Positions 8,052 to 15,980 of a DNA stretch of 64,000 nucleotides are shown piece by piece. A program made the position numbers and the translations under genes. Origin of the DNA: Halobacterium sp. DL1 (GTDB taxonomy: Archaea > Halobacteriota > Halobacteria > Halobacteriales > Halobacteriaceae). The stretch is taken from positions 2,212,216 to 2,276,215 of the forward strand of contig CP007060.1 in the NCBI GenBank assembly GCA_000230955.3, read 5' to 3'. The number at the start of each line of letters is the position of its first letter. Position 1 is the stretch's first letter. The notes below the pieces were generated by a model that was given only the letters and a program-made list of their open reading frames with translations, was not told where the DNA came from and ran no database searches.

Positions 8052-10280
8052 TCAGCCGAACAGCCGTTCGGTGAGTGACCGGGTGCGCTGTTTCTCCGCG
8101 AGCACGACCGAGCAGTCCACGTCGTCGACCACGTCGAGGACCAGCGAGCCGCTGACGAGACGCCCGAGCAGACCGCGTTCCGTCGCACCGACGACGAGCA
8201 TCGTGGCGTCCTCGGCGGCGGTCTCGATGGCGGTCTCGACGTCACCCGTCTCCACGCGCTGCTGGGCGTCCAGCAGGCCCTGATCGGCGGCCCAGTCGTC
8301 GAGGAAGGCACTGCCCTCGTCGAGGTCGTCCGCGACGTGGAGCAGCGTCACCTCGCTGCCGTACTGGTCGCGGAGGTACCGCGCGATGGCGGCGCCCAGT
8401 TCGGAGTCGGGGCCGCCGGCCGTCGGGAGGACGATCCGGGACGGGTCGAACCCGCGGTCCTTCATCACGAGCACGTCACACGGCAGGTCGCCGGCGAGTT
8501 CGGCCATTCCGGACTCCGCGCGGCCCGGCGACCCGTGGCTGTCCTCTCCCCACCCCATCATGAGCATGTCGGCGTCGTGACTCCGGGCGGCGTCGAACAG
8601 TTCTTCGAACGAGCGGTGCGAGAGGATGGTGTGGGTCTCGACGGGGACGCCGAAGTCCTCCGCGTCGGCCCTCGCCTTCGCGAGCAGTTCCTCGCTGTTC
8701 GCGTCCAGTTGCTCGACGTGGTCGGCCCCGTACTGCAGGCTCGTCTGGTCGGGCACCTGGACGACGTGGACGGCGATGACGCGGCCGTCGTTGGCCTTCG
8801 CGGCGGTCGCAGCCAGCGAGATGAGTTCCTTCTCGGTCTCCGGGTTCGCGAGCGGGACGACGACGCGGTACTGACCGCCGTCCGGCTGGACGCTGCTGGC
8901 GGCCGCGACGGCCGTTTCGGGCATCTCCTCGGCCCGTGAGAGGACGTACTGTCCGAGAATGCCCTGCTTCTCGGTCCGCGAGCGCGCGTAGACGAAGTAC
9001 CAGAGCACGGCGCCGGCGACCAGCGCGAAGCTCAGCGCGACGATGAGTTGGCTGATGAACGCGATGAGCGCGAACGACGTGAGCATCCCGAGAATCGGCG
9101 TGAACGGGTAGAATGGGACCTCGTAATCCGGGTCGTAGTCGGCGGGGTCGGCCTCGCGCATGACGATCAGCGCGACGTTCAGCAGGCCGTAGATGATGAG
9201 GTGGAGGACGCTCCCCATCGTCGCGAGTGCTTCGACGGTGCCGGCGACGATGAACACGAGGATGAGCACGCCCGTGACGGCGATGGAGCGGTACGGCGTG
9301 GCGAACCGGGGGTGGATCTCGTTGAGGTCGGGCGTGACGATGTTGTCCCGCCCCATCGCGAAGTTGATCCGCGAGGACGCGAGGATGGAGGCGTTCGCCG
9401 ACGAGGCCGTGGCGAGCAGTCCGCCGAACAGGAGCGCGGCGGCGCCGACCGGACCCATGAGCAGACGGGACACCTCCACGACTGCAATCTTGTCGTCGCT
9501 CAGTCCCCCGATGAAGCCGGGGTCGACCGCGGCGCTCATTGCGACGAGGACGAGCGCGTAGATGACCGTGACGAGGAGGACGCTCCCGATGACGGCGCGC
9601 GGGAGGTTCCGGCCTGGGTCCTTGATCTCCTCGGCGACGCTCGTGATCTGGACGAAGCCGAGGTAGGAGACGAAGATGATGCCCGTCGTCGTGAGCATCG
9701 GACTGAACCCCTTGCTGTCTGGGAGGTTCGCGGTCTCGGCGTTCAGCGCCCCGAAGACGGTGAACACGGCGAGAATGGCGACCAGTATGACGACGATGAC
9801 GTTCTGGAGACGGCCGGTCTCCTTCGCGCCGACGTAGTTCACCGCGATGAACAGCCCCGCGCCGATCAGCGCGACGAGTTTGATAGATGGGACGACGAGC
9901 GGTCCGACGACGAACGCGTCGGGCATCCCGATGATGTTCTGGATGTACTTCCCGAAGCCGACCATGTAGAACGCCGAGGCGAACGCGAGGCCGAGCCAGT
10001 TAGACCACCCCGCAATCGACCCGAACAGCGGGCCGAGGGCGTGGTTGACGTAGTAGTACGCGCCGCCGGATTTCGGCATCGCGGTGCCGAGTTCGCTGGC
10101 AGAGAGCGCCGTCAGCAGCGCGATGCCACCGCCGAGGAGGAACGAGACGACCGCCAGCGAACCGGCGTCGCTGATTGCCTGCCGCGGGAGCACGAAGATG
10201 CCGGCACCGATCATCGTCCCGACGCCGATGGTCAGCGCGGCGAGCGGCCCGAGGTCCTTCGCGAGTTCCTCGTCACTCAT
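8052..10280 (-). CDS. APC-type amino acid permease with two C-terminal UspA domains
   Basis: A 742-residue fusion. Residues 1-430 form about 12 membrane helices with the APC signature near the N-terminus (GAGIFVLP), typical of amino acid/polyamine permeases. Residues from about 465 form two universal-stress-protein domains; the second ends with the nucleotide-loop-like VVGATERGLLGRLVSGS. The permease moves amino acids or related cations; the stress domains probably bind ATP or another nucleotide and gate transport. It overlaps the end of the upstream uspA gene by eight bases, so they form one unit. The transported substrate cannot be told from the sequence. Confidence 0.92.
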   Translation of the reverse strand: MSDEELAKDLGPLAALTIGVGTMIGAGIFVLPRQAISDAGSLAVVSFLLGGGIALLTALSASELGTAMPKSGGAYYYVNHALGPLFGSIAGWSNWLGLAFASAFYMVGFGKYIQNIIGMPDAFVVGPLVVPSIKLVALIGAGLFIAVNYVGAKETGRLQNVIVVILVAILAVFTVFGALNAETANLPDSKGFSPMLTTTGIIFVSYLGFVQITSVAEEIKDPGRNLPRAVIGSVLLVTVIYALVLVAMSAAVDPGFIGGLSDDKIAVVEVSRLLMGPVGAAALLFGGLLATASSANASILASSRINFAMGRDNIVTPDLNEIHPRFATPYRSIAVTGVLILVFIVAGTVEALATMGSVLHLIIYGLLNVALIVMREADPADYDPDYEVPFYPFTPILGMLTSFALIAFISQLIVALSFALVAGAVLWYFVYARSRTEKQGILGQYVLSRAEEMPETAVAAASSVQPDGGQYRVVVPLANPETEKELISLAATAAKANDGRVIAVHVVQVPDQTSLQYGADHVEQLDANSEELLAKARADAEDFGVPVETHTILSHRSFEELFDAARSHDADMLMMGWGEDSHGSPGRAESGMAELAGDLPCDVLVMKDRGFDPSRIVLPTAGGPDSELGAAIARYLRDQYGSEVTLLHVADDLDEGSAFLDDWAADQGLLDAQQRVETGDVETAIETAAEDATMLVVGATERGLLGRLVSGSLVLDVVDDVDCSVVLAEKQRTRSLTERLFG

Positions 10281-10710
10281 CCTCGTCCTCCGCCGGGAGC
10301 ACGACGACCGGGCGGTCGGCCTGTTTCACGAGGTCGTGGGCGTGGTCGCCGGTGAGGAGGTCGAACCACCGACTGCCGTCGCGCGGCGTGAAGGCAATGG
10401 CGGAGGCGTCGTGGTCGCGGCCGGCCGCGAAGATGGCGTCCGCGACGTCCGTGTCGAACCGGAGGTCGGTCTCGACGGGAACGCCCGCGTCCGCCGCGGC
10501 GTCCTCGACGACCGCGAAGATCTCGGCCGCGTACTCCTCACGCTGCTCGACGCCCGCCTTGTCGACGGCGCCGCCGGCCTTCTCGATGACGTGGACGAAG
10601 ACCACCTCTCCGCCCGCGGACGCGACCCGGGGGAGGACCGCCGCGGCGGTCGTTCGGGCATCGTCCTCGCTGGCGACCGGGACGACGACGCGGTCGAGCA
10701 GGTCACCCAT
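10273..10710 (-). CDS. Universal stress protein, UspA family
   Basis: A 145-residue single-domain UspA protein: it opens with the beta-strand DRVVVPVAS, carries the conserved switch to helix after VHVIEKAGG, and ends with the strand RPVVVLPA. The last motif before it (GDHAHDLVKQADRPV) replaces the usual ATP-loop GSVA, so nucleotide binding is uncertain. The start at 10710 gives a normal domain beginning; an ATG-like codon 13 codons upstream would add an Arg-rich tail. It overlaps the permease-UspA fusion by eight bases and probably works with it. Confidence 0.88.
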   Translation of the reverse strand: MGDLLDRVVVPVASEDDARTTAAAVLPRVASAGGEVVFVHVIEKAGGAVDKAGVEQREEYAAEIFAVVEDAAADAGVPVETDLRFDTDVADAIFAAGRDHDASAIAFTPRDGSRWFDLLTGDHAHDLVKQADRPVVVLPAEDEDE

Positions 10711-10807
10711 TCGGACCACCCCGGTCGCCCCGCGCCGTGGGTCGAACACCGGTTGCTGACTGAGCCGCGGTTGTAGAAATCATACTCCCGCGTGGGAACC
10801 GGAGAAC

Positions 10808-10815
10808 CTTATAAG
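10808..10815. promoter_or_regulatory. Perfect CTTATAAG TATA-like box
   Basis: This eight-base palindrome stands out in GC-rich DNA in the 159-base gap ahead of the uspA-permease pair. On the minus strand it would start transcription near 10785, leaving a leader of about 75 bases before uspA. Being symmetric, it could also work to the right, but no rightward gene follows closely. Confidence 0.5.
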
Positions 10816-10869
10816 TACGACTCTGCGGCCAGGTCGTGGTGGTGGATGCTGGCCGGCCGACCACTCGCC

Positions 10870-11265
10870 TCAGATCTCGACGGCCCACAGACGGAAGTCT
10901 TCAGGGAGGTCGTAGACCGCCCGGAAGACGGCATCGACGAACTGGCCGACCCGTTCGTCGTCGGCGCGCGCCTCGATGCGGACGTTCGTCCCGGGGGCGT
11001 CCTCCTCGGTGTCGCGGGCGGTGACGGTGAACGCGCCGAAGCGGGCGAGCACGTCGCTCAGGGCGTCGAGTTCCTCGTCGGTGCAGTCGAGGTTGAGCGT
11101 CCCGTCGGCGTACTGCACCCACGGCGGGAGGAACTCCGGGTCGTCGCTCGGGTCGCCGTCGGCCTCCAGCGTGCAGAACGCACTCTCCCGCTCTCGGTGG
11201 GCGGCGACGGCGTCCGCGACGAGCGCGACGCGCTCGGCCTCCGTCTCGGCGTCGAATCGGGTCAT
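10870..11265 (-). CDS. Conserved haloarchaeal protein of unknown function
   Basis: A 131-residue soluble acidic protein, no signal or membrane segment. It begins MTRFDAET and has the stretch LPPWVQYADGTLNLDCTDEEL followed by an alternating beta-alpha pattern and a C-terminal DLPEDFRLWAVEI. I recognise this as a kind of small protein common in haloarchaeal genomes but cannot assign a role. The start at 11265 is preferred to a codon eight residues upstream, which adds only Arg and Gly. It faces the same way as uspA, but the 159-base gap with its own TATA box suggests separate control. Confidence 0.8.
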   Translation of the reverse strand: MTRFDAETEAERVALVADAVAAHRERESAFCTLEADGDPSDDPEFLPPWVQYADGTLNLDCTDEELDALSDVLARFGAFTVTARDTEEDAPGTNVRIEARADDERVGQFVDAVFRAVYDLPEDFRLWAVEI

Positions 11266-11417
11266 ACCCGCAGTTCGACGCCCGCCCACTAATGGGAACC
11301 GGGTTCGGTCCAGGGCGCGAAGGACGCGGCCGGCCTATCGGCCATCAGTTGTTGGCACGATACCACTCAGATGGTTTGCAAACGTTTACCCGTAGCGTCG
11401 GTGTGCGTCGGAGTAGT

Positions 11418-11954
11418 ATGCCAGACCAACCCGAACAGGGGGCAGGGAGCGAACGGAGTCGGCCAGCGGAGGGCGAACCGTCGCTCGTCGACGAGTTACA
11501 GCAGCCGACGCCGATGCGGTACATCAAGTTCGCCGTCGCGATGTTCGCCGTCGTCGGCGTCGGGTACGGCCTGACGTTCTGGCTGTTCTCCGAACTCGGC
11601 AACATGGGGAGTACCGGTGGCGCGTTCCTCGTCGGCATCGGGTCGTTCTTCGGCCTCCTGCTCGGGCCGGTGGTCGCCGTGGGCACGGGCGCGTACACGG
11701 CCCTGAACTGGGAGGGCGAGGAGACGAAACTCGTCGCCGCGGCCGCCGGCGTCGGTGCTGCTGCCGGCTACGTCGTGCTCGTCATAGTGCTGTTGCTGTT
11801 CGCCAGTCTGTCCTCCTCGGGCGGGGCCGGCGGTGGCGGCGGTGGGACCAGCCTCCCCGGCGGGACCGGCGGGACGCTCGGGTTGCTCCTGGGAATCGCC
11901 GCGACGGCCACGCTCACCGTCTACCTGACGGCCCGCGTCCGCATCGAGTCCTGA
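11418..11954 (+). CDS. Small multi-spanning membrane protein, unknown function
   Basis: A 178-residue protein. After a polar 35-residue N-terminus come three hydrophobic segments (about 38-58, 66-95 and 108-132), then a Ser/Gly-rich linker (SSSGGAGGGGGGTSLPGG) and a fourth segment before a short basic tail. This pattern is frequent in haloarchaeal DUF7286/DUF6290-like membrane proteins but I cannot name a family. The ATG at 11418 is chosen because the upstream extension is Arg-rich and non-conserved in character. No neighbour gives a functional clue. Confidence 0.75.
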   Translation: MPDQPEQGAGSERSRPAEGEPSLVDELQQPTPMRYIKFAVAMFAVVGVGYGLTFWLFSELGNMGSTGGAFLVGIGSFFGLLLGPVVAVGTGAYTALNWEGEETKLVAAAAGVGAAAGYVVLVIVLLLFASLSSSGGAGGGGGGTSLPGGTGGTLGLLLGIAATATLTVYLTARVRIES

Positions 11955-12020
11955 GGGAGGCGGACCCATGTCCGGCGTCGTTCTGAACTGCACTCCGAAC
12001 GCACCGCAGCGACTGCCACG

Positions 12021-12359
12021 CTACCGCGGGGTGGCCAGCGCGCTCACCCAGCGGCCGTCCGCGCGGACCTCGCCCGCGAGGCCGGCGTCCCCGAGCAGGC
12101 CGGAGAACTCCTCGCCGCCGTAGTACGCGAAGAAGCGGTCGTCGCCACCGCCGTGGTCGTCGTCGGGTTCGAACCCCGCGCTCTCGCCGCGTTTCACCGA
12201 GCAGAACAGCACGCCGTCGTCGGCGAGCACACGGTCACCGGTCAGCGCGTCGAAGAACGGGTCGCCGTGGCCGTCTGCGACGCTGCCCGCGCGGTACTTC
12301 TCGCAGTAGACGTCGGCGTGGGCCTCGTAGGTCGCGGCGGTGCGGAGGGACTCGTCCAT
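12021..12359 (-). pseudogene. Class I SAM-dependent methyltransferase with its middle deleted
   Basis: A 112-residue open frame whose two halves match the two ends of a normal methyltransferase of about 200 residues. Residues 1-45 ([16 protein letters not shown] ... [11 protein letters not shown]) are the usual N-terminus running into motif I, but the expected DVGCGPG loop is missing. From residue 46 the text is that of the C-terminal third ([36 protein letters not shown]). The RVL at residues 43-45 could belong to either end, so the deletion probably ran between two short copies of that sequence. Without the SAM-binding loop it cannot methylate; it may be dead or may have been kept as a small protein. 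Confidence 0.72.
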
Positions 12360-12440
12360 GCGCTCACTCGCTGCCGTGGGCGCTTCGAAGTTTCGGCCGG
12401 AAACAACACCTCCTTAATCGGGGCCGCAGAACACAACTGT

Positions 12441-13091
12441 ATGAGTAGTCCACACGTGCTGATTCTCGGCGCGCCGGGCGCCGGGAAGGGCACGCAGAGC
12501 CGTCGTCTCACCGAGGAGTTCGGCATCGAACACGTCACGACCGGTGACGCGCTCCGGGGGAACAAGGGGATGGACATCAGTCACCTCGACCTGGAGTACG
12601 ACACGCCCGGCGAGTACATGGACGCGGGCGAACTCGTCCCCGACCCGGTCGTCAACGAGATCGTGAAGAAGGCCCTCCAGGAGGCCGACGGCTACGTGCT
12701 CGACGGCTACCCGCGCAACGAGAGCCAGACCGAGTACCTCGACTCCATCACCGACCTCGACGTCGTGCTCTACCTCGACGTCGCCGAGGAGGAGCTCGTC
12801 CGCCGGCTGACGGGCCGGCGCGTCTGCGAGGACTGCGGCGCGACCTACCACGTCGACTTCGACCCGCCCGAGGAGGCAGGCGTCTGCGACGAGTGCGGCG
12901 GCACCCTCTACCAGCGCGAGGACGACACCGAGGAGACCGCCCGCGAGCGCATCCGCGTCTACGAGGAGAACACCGCGCCCGTCGTGGAGTACTTCCGCGA
13001 GGAGGGCGTGCTCGCCGAGATTGACGGCGAACAGACCCCCGACGAGGTCTGGGACGGCGTCCGGGACGCGGTCGCCGAGCGAACAGCGTAA
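12441..13091 (+). CDS. adk: Adenylate kinase
   Basis: A 216-residue enzyme that equilibrates ATP + AMP with 2 ADP in the cytoplasm. The P-loop GAPGAGKGT is at residues 10-18, the NMP-binding segment follows (TTGDALRGN), DGYPRN marks the adenine-binding region, and the LID carries four cysteines (CEDCG ... CDECGG) that would bind zinc. Length is that of a long-LID bacterial-type Adk, which haloarchaea use. It leads the adk - EMC3-like - cmk - cbf5 run, the common order in this group. The ATG at 12441 is directly before the first beta-strand. Confidence 0.97.
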   Translation: MSSPHVLILGAPGAGKGTQSRRLTEEFGIEHVTTGDALRGNKGMDISHLDLEYDTPGEYMDAGELVPDPVVNEIVKKALQEADGYVLDGYPRNESQTEYLDSITDLDVVLYLDVAEEELVRRLTGRRVCEDCGATYHVDFDPPEEAGVCDECGGTLYQREDDTEETARERIRVYEENTAPVVEYFREEGVLAEIDGEQTPDEVWDGVRDAVAERTA

Positions 13092-13124
13092 GAGGTTCAA
13101 GCGGTCGCCGCAAAGGGGCGCATA

Positions 13125-13997
13125 ATGGTACGAACCGCGGAGAAAGTCCGCTCGCTGGTCCGGGAGGACCCCGAGATGGCGACTATACTGGACGACCTCC
13201 TCGACCAGGAGGGCGAACTCCACTGGCAGGACGTCAACGGCGACGTCTCCAGCGGCCAGTGGGGCCGCCTCCTCGAGAAGGACCTCCTCGTCGCGGCCGA
13301 CGATGGGTTCCGGTTCGCCGACCCGGAAGGGGTCCGCGAGGGCCTCGGTCCAGAGGAGGAGACCGACGAGGAAGCCCCGGAGACGACGTCGTGGTCGAAG
13401 TGGGACAAACTGGCTGGCGTCGGCGCCGTCGGCGCGATGGTCGGTTACAGCGTCACCCCAATCCGGAACGCGGTCGGCGGGAGCGTCGAACTGCTCATCG
13501 GTCCCATCGACGCCGTTCTCCCGTTCTACGTCGTCGTGATGGTGCTGGCGGTGCTCACCGGCCTCTACTCCACGCTCCTGCAGGCGAACCTCACCGACAT
13601 GTCGAAGATGTCTGAGTACCAGGAGCGCGCGAAGGACCTCCAGGACCGGATGTCCGATGCCAAGGAGCGGGGCGACGAAGCAGAGATCGAGCGCCTGCGG
13701 GAGGAGCAGATGGAGGCGTTCGGTGACCAGGCGAACATGCTCAAAGAGCAGTTCCGCCCGATGGTGTGGATCATGCTGCTCACCATTCCGGTGTTCCTCT
13801 GGATGTACTGGAAGCTCGGCAGCGGACGGGTGCCGACGGAGGAACTCCAGATGACCCTGCCGCTGATGGGCGAGGCGAACCTCAAGAGCGGGCGCGCCCT
13901 CGTCTTCCCGGTGTGGATCATCTGGTACATGCTCTGCTCGTTCAGCTTCTCGAACGTCATCCGGAAGGCGCTGAACATCCAGACGACGCCCACCTAG
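13125..13997 (+). CDS. EMC3/TMCO1 (DUF106) family membrane insertase
   Basis: A 290-residue member of the Oxa1/YidC/EMC3 superfamily. The first 80 residues look like a small winged-helix domain (EKVRSLVREDPEMATILDDL), then one membrane segment near 115-130, a second near 140-160, a long charged coiled coil (YQERAKDLQDRMSDAKERGD), a membrane segment after FRPMVWIML and a last one near 265-280. This hairpin-coiled-coil-three-helix layout is that of archaeal DUF106 proteins, shown in other archaea to contact ribosomes. It lies between adk and cmk, as in most haloarchaea, near the SecY operon. Confidence 0.9.
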   Translation: MVRTAEKVRSLVREDPEMATILDDLLDQEGELHWQDVNGDVSSGQWGRLLEKDLLVAADDGFRFADPEGVREGLGPEEETDEEAPETTSWSKWDKLAGVGAVGAMVGYSVTPIRNAVGGSVELLIGPIDAVLPFYVVVMVLAVLTGLYSTLLQANLTDMSKMSEYQERAKDLQDRMSDAKERGDEAEIERLREEQMEAFGDQANMLKEQFRPMVWIMLLTIPVFLWMYWKLGSGRVPTEELQMTLPLMGEANLKSGRALVFPVWIIWYMLCSFSFSNVIRKALNIQTTPT

Positions 13998-14273
13998 GAA
14001 CACCCACTCTTTACAGCCCACTTTTTCCAGCGCTCGCGCGCCGCTGGCTCGCTCGCTTGCAAAAACTTGGGGAAAAGCACTCCTCCTTCGGTCCCTCCGT
14101 CAGAGCAAGCTCTGACGTGCTCTCGTTCGCCTTGGGCTCACGAGAACTCCGGTCCCTCAGTCGTCGGCCCGAGCGCTCACGTTGTTCGCGCTCGGTGAAT
14201 CGTGCTCGTTCCGACGCGCAGCGGCTCCGCGCCGCTTCAAAACCTCTTTGTCGCCGCCGCTCCCAGCACGGAT
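13998..14273. other. Palindrome-rich spacer between insertase and cmk
   Basis: 276 bases without a gene. It holds several short inverted repeats and GC-skewed runs of CGCTCG type. The clearest is a perfect 8-base stem with a two-base loop at 14099-14116 (GTCAGAGC / GCTCTGAC). Spacers of this look recur between haloarchaeal genes; whether they are RNA, protein-binding or selfish repeats is not shown here. Confidence 0.5.
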
Positions 14274-14852
14274 ATGTTAGTCACCATCTCCGGGCCGCCG
14301 GGGAGCGGGAAGAGCACCGTCGCTTCCGCGCTCGCCGACCACCTCGACTACGACCACACGTCGGGGGGCGACATCTTCCGCGGGCTCGCAGACGAGCGAG
14401 GGCTCACCCTCGAGGAGTTCAACGAACTCGCCGAGGAGGACCCCCAGATCGACAAGGACCTCGACCACCAGCTCCGTGAGACCGCACGGAACCGCGACGA
14501 CGTCGTCCTCGAATCGCGGCTCGCCGGCTGGATGGCGGGGGAGTACGCCGACATCAAGATCTGGCTCGACGCCCCCCTGGGCGTGCGCGCCCGCCGCATC
14601 GCCGAACGCGAGGACAAGACACCGGCCACGGCGCGCGCGGAGACGGAGAAGCGCGAACAGTCGGAGGCCGCGCGGTACGCCGAGTACTACGGCATCGACT
14701 TCGACGACCTCACTATCTACGACCTCTCGGTGAACACGGCGCGCTGGGGGCCGGACGCGGTCACCGACATCGTGCTCTACGCCGTCGACTCCTACGTGGC
14801 GTCCAGCGACGAGGGGCCGACGCCCATCGAGGAAGTCCGCTACCAGTTCTGA
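14274..14852 (+). CDS. cmk: Cytidylate kinase
   Basis: A 192-residue archaeal-type CMP/dCMP kinase. The P-loop GPPGSGKST begins at residue 6, SGGDIFR is the NMP-binding start, and [20 protein letters not shown] corresponds to the short LID with catalytic arginines. It turns CMP into CDP for RNA and lipid synthesis. The ATG at 14274 places the P-loop at the normal distance; upstream codons are spacer sequence. Two bases separate its stop from cbf5, so the two are co-transcribed. Confidence 0.95.
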   Translation: MLVTISGPPGSGKSTVASALADHLDYDHTSGGDIFRGLADERGLTLEEFNELAEEDPQIDKDLDHQLRETARNRDDVVLESRLAGWMAGEYADIKIWLDAPLGVRARRIAEREDKTPATARAETEKREQSEAARYAEYYGIDFDDLTIYDLSVNTARWGPDAVTDIVLYAVDSYVASSDEGPTPIEEVRYQF

Positions 14853-14854
14853 CG

Positions 14855-15745
14855 ATGCTCCGCTCCGCCCCCGAGGACCGCGACCCCGAAGCCATCCTGG
14901 AGTTCGGCGTCCTGAACCTCGACAAGCCGCCCGGCCCCTCCGCCCACCAGGTGTCGGCGTGGGTCCGGGACATGACCGGCGTGGAGAAGGCCGCCCACGC
15001 GGGCACGCTCGACCCGAAGGTGACGGGCTGTCTCCCGATACTCACGGGTGCGGCGACCCGCCTCGCGCCCGCGCTCCTCGAAGGCCCCAAGGAGTACGTC
15101 ACCGTCCTCGAACTCCACGCCGACCCGCCCGCCAACCTCGAATCCGTTGTGGCGGAGTTCGAGGGACCGACCTACCAGAAGCCCCCGCGGAAGTCAGCGG
15201 TGGCGCGCCGCCTCCGCGTCCGCGAGATCTACGACCTCGACGTGCTGGAGGTCGAGAACCGACAGGCGCTCCTGCGGATCCGTTGTGAATCCGGGACGTA
15301 CGTCCGGAAGCTCTGTCACGACCTGGGGCGCGCCCTGGGCACCGGCGCCCACATGGGCCACCTTCGGCGGACCGCAACCACGCCCTTCGACGACACCGAC
15401 CTCGTCACGCTCCAGGACCTCTCGGACGCCCTCGCGTGGTACCGCGACGAGGACGACACTGACCCGCCCGGGAGTCCGGAGGAAGCGCTCCGGGCAGTGG
15501 TCGCGCCCGCCGAACGCGCACTCGGCCACCTCCCGAGTGTCACCATCGCGCCCTCGGCCGCCGCCGAAGTCGCAGAGGGCGCGCCAGTGTACGCACCGGG
15601 GGTCCTCGACGCGGACCCCGCCGACCGCGACGCGCTCGTCGCGTGTTACACGCCCGACAGAGCGGCGGTCTGTCTCGGCCGCCTCGTCGGCGACCCCGAC
15701 GCCGACAGCGGAACGGTCGTCTCCCTCGAACGCGTGCTCGTCTGA
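14855..15745 (+). CDS. truB: tRNA/rRNA pseudouridine synthase Cbf5/TruB
   Basis: A 296-residue archaeal Cbf5-type enzyme. Catalytic Asp53 lies in HAGTLDPKVTG; YQKPPRKSAVARR and CESGTYVRKLCHD are the next family blocks; residues from about 225 form a PUA domain (PVYAPGVLDAD). In archaea Cbf5 acts with Nop10, L7Ae and Gar1 in H/ACA guide particles on rRNA, and also makes pseudouridine 55 in tRNA. It starts two bases after cmk and ends just before a tRNA gene. Confidence 0.96.
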   Translation: MLRSAPEDRDPEAILEFGVLNLDKPPGPSAHQVSAWVRDMTGVEKAAHAGTLDPKVTGCLPILTGAATRLAPALLEGPKEYVTVLELHADPPANLESVVAEFEGPTYQKPPRKSAVARRLRVREIYDLDVLEVENRQALLRIRCESGTYVRKLCHDLGRALGTGAHMGHLRRTATTPFDDTDLVTLQDLSDALAWYRDEDDTDPPGSPEEALRAVVAPAERALGHLPSVTIAPSAAAEVAEGAPVYAPGVLDADPADRDALVACYTPDRAAVCLGRLVGDPDADSGTVVSLERVLV

Positions 15746-15806
15746 CCATCGCGCCGCCCGTGGAAAACGAAGGTCTTAATGGTAGAACTCGCATTCTTCC
15801 AGACGC

Positions 15807-15877
15807 GGGACCGTGGGGTAGCGGTATCCTCGGCGGATGGGGTCCGTCGGACCTGAGTTCGAATCTCGGCGGTCCCA
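15807..15877 (+). tRNA. tRNA-Pro (anticodon GGG)
   Basis: A full cloverleaf: acceptor stem GGGACCG / CGGTCCC with discriminator A, D-arm from GGGG to TCC, anticodon stem GGCGG / CCGTC with the loop ATGGGGT giving anticodon GGG, and a T-arm with GTTCGAATC. CCA is not encoded. A run of four T at 15879-15882 follows as terminator. It lies 61 bases after cbf5. Confidence 0.95.
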
Positions 15878-15882
15878 CTTTT
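15864..15882 (+). repeat. Direct repeat copy 1 (tRNA-Pro 3' end plus T-run)
   Basis: The 19 bases TCTCGGCGGTCCCACTTTT at the tRNA 3' end and terminator recur exactly at 15917-15935. Integrases often use tRNA 3' ends as attachment sites and rebuild the tRNA, leaving a second copy, so this may be an attachment core. Confidence 0.85.
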
Positions 15883-15916
15883 GCGGAGCGAAATGGGAAC
15901 TCGAGAGACGGCTGTC

Positions 15917-15935
15917 TCTCGGCGGTCCCACTTTT
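15917..15935 (+). repeat. Direct repeat copy 2 (orphan tRNA-Pro 3' end)
   Basis: Exact 19-base copy of 15864-15882, 53 bases further on, with no tRNA body before it. The 34 bases between the copies hold no gene. It could be the far attachment site left after an element was lost, or a simple local duplication. Confidence 0.85.
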
Positions 15936-15980
15936 CACGAAGCAGGATATGAGAACGAGAGCCGTTCGTCTCTCGATAAC

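Noticed and set aside
6203..8074. Long frame overlapping trkA and trkH in another phase
   Set aside because: Arg/Pro/His-rich translation typical of an out-of-frame shadow; TrkA and TrkH are intact.
10703..10783. Leaderless 26-codon frame between the CTTATAAG box and uspA
   Set aside because: It could be read from the box, but the peptide has no features and overlaps the uspA start out of frame; not enough to call a gene.
12160..12180. GGTTCGAACCCC resembling a tRNA T-arm
   Set aside because: No acceptor, D or anticodon stems can be built around it, and it lies inside the methyltransferase remnant.
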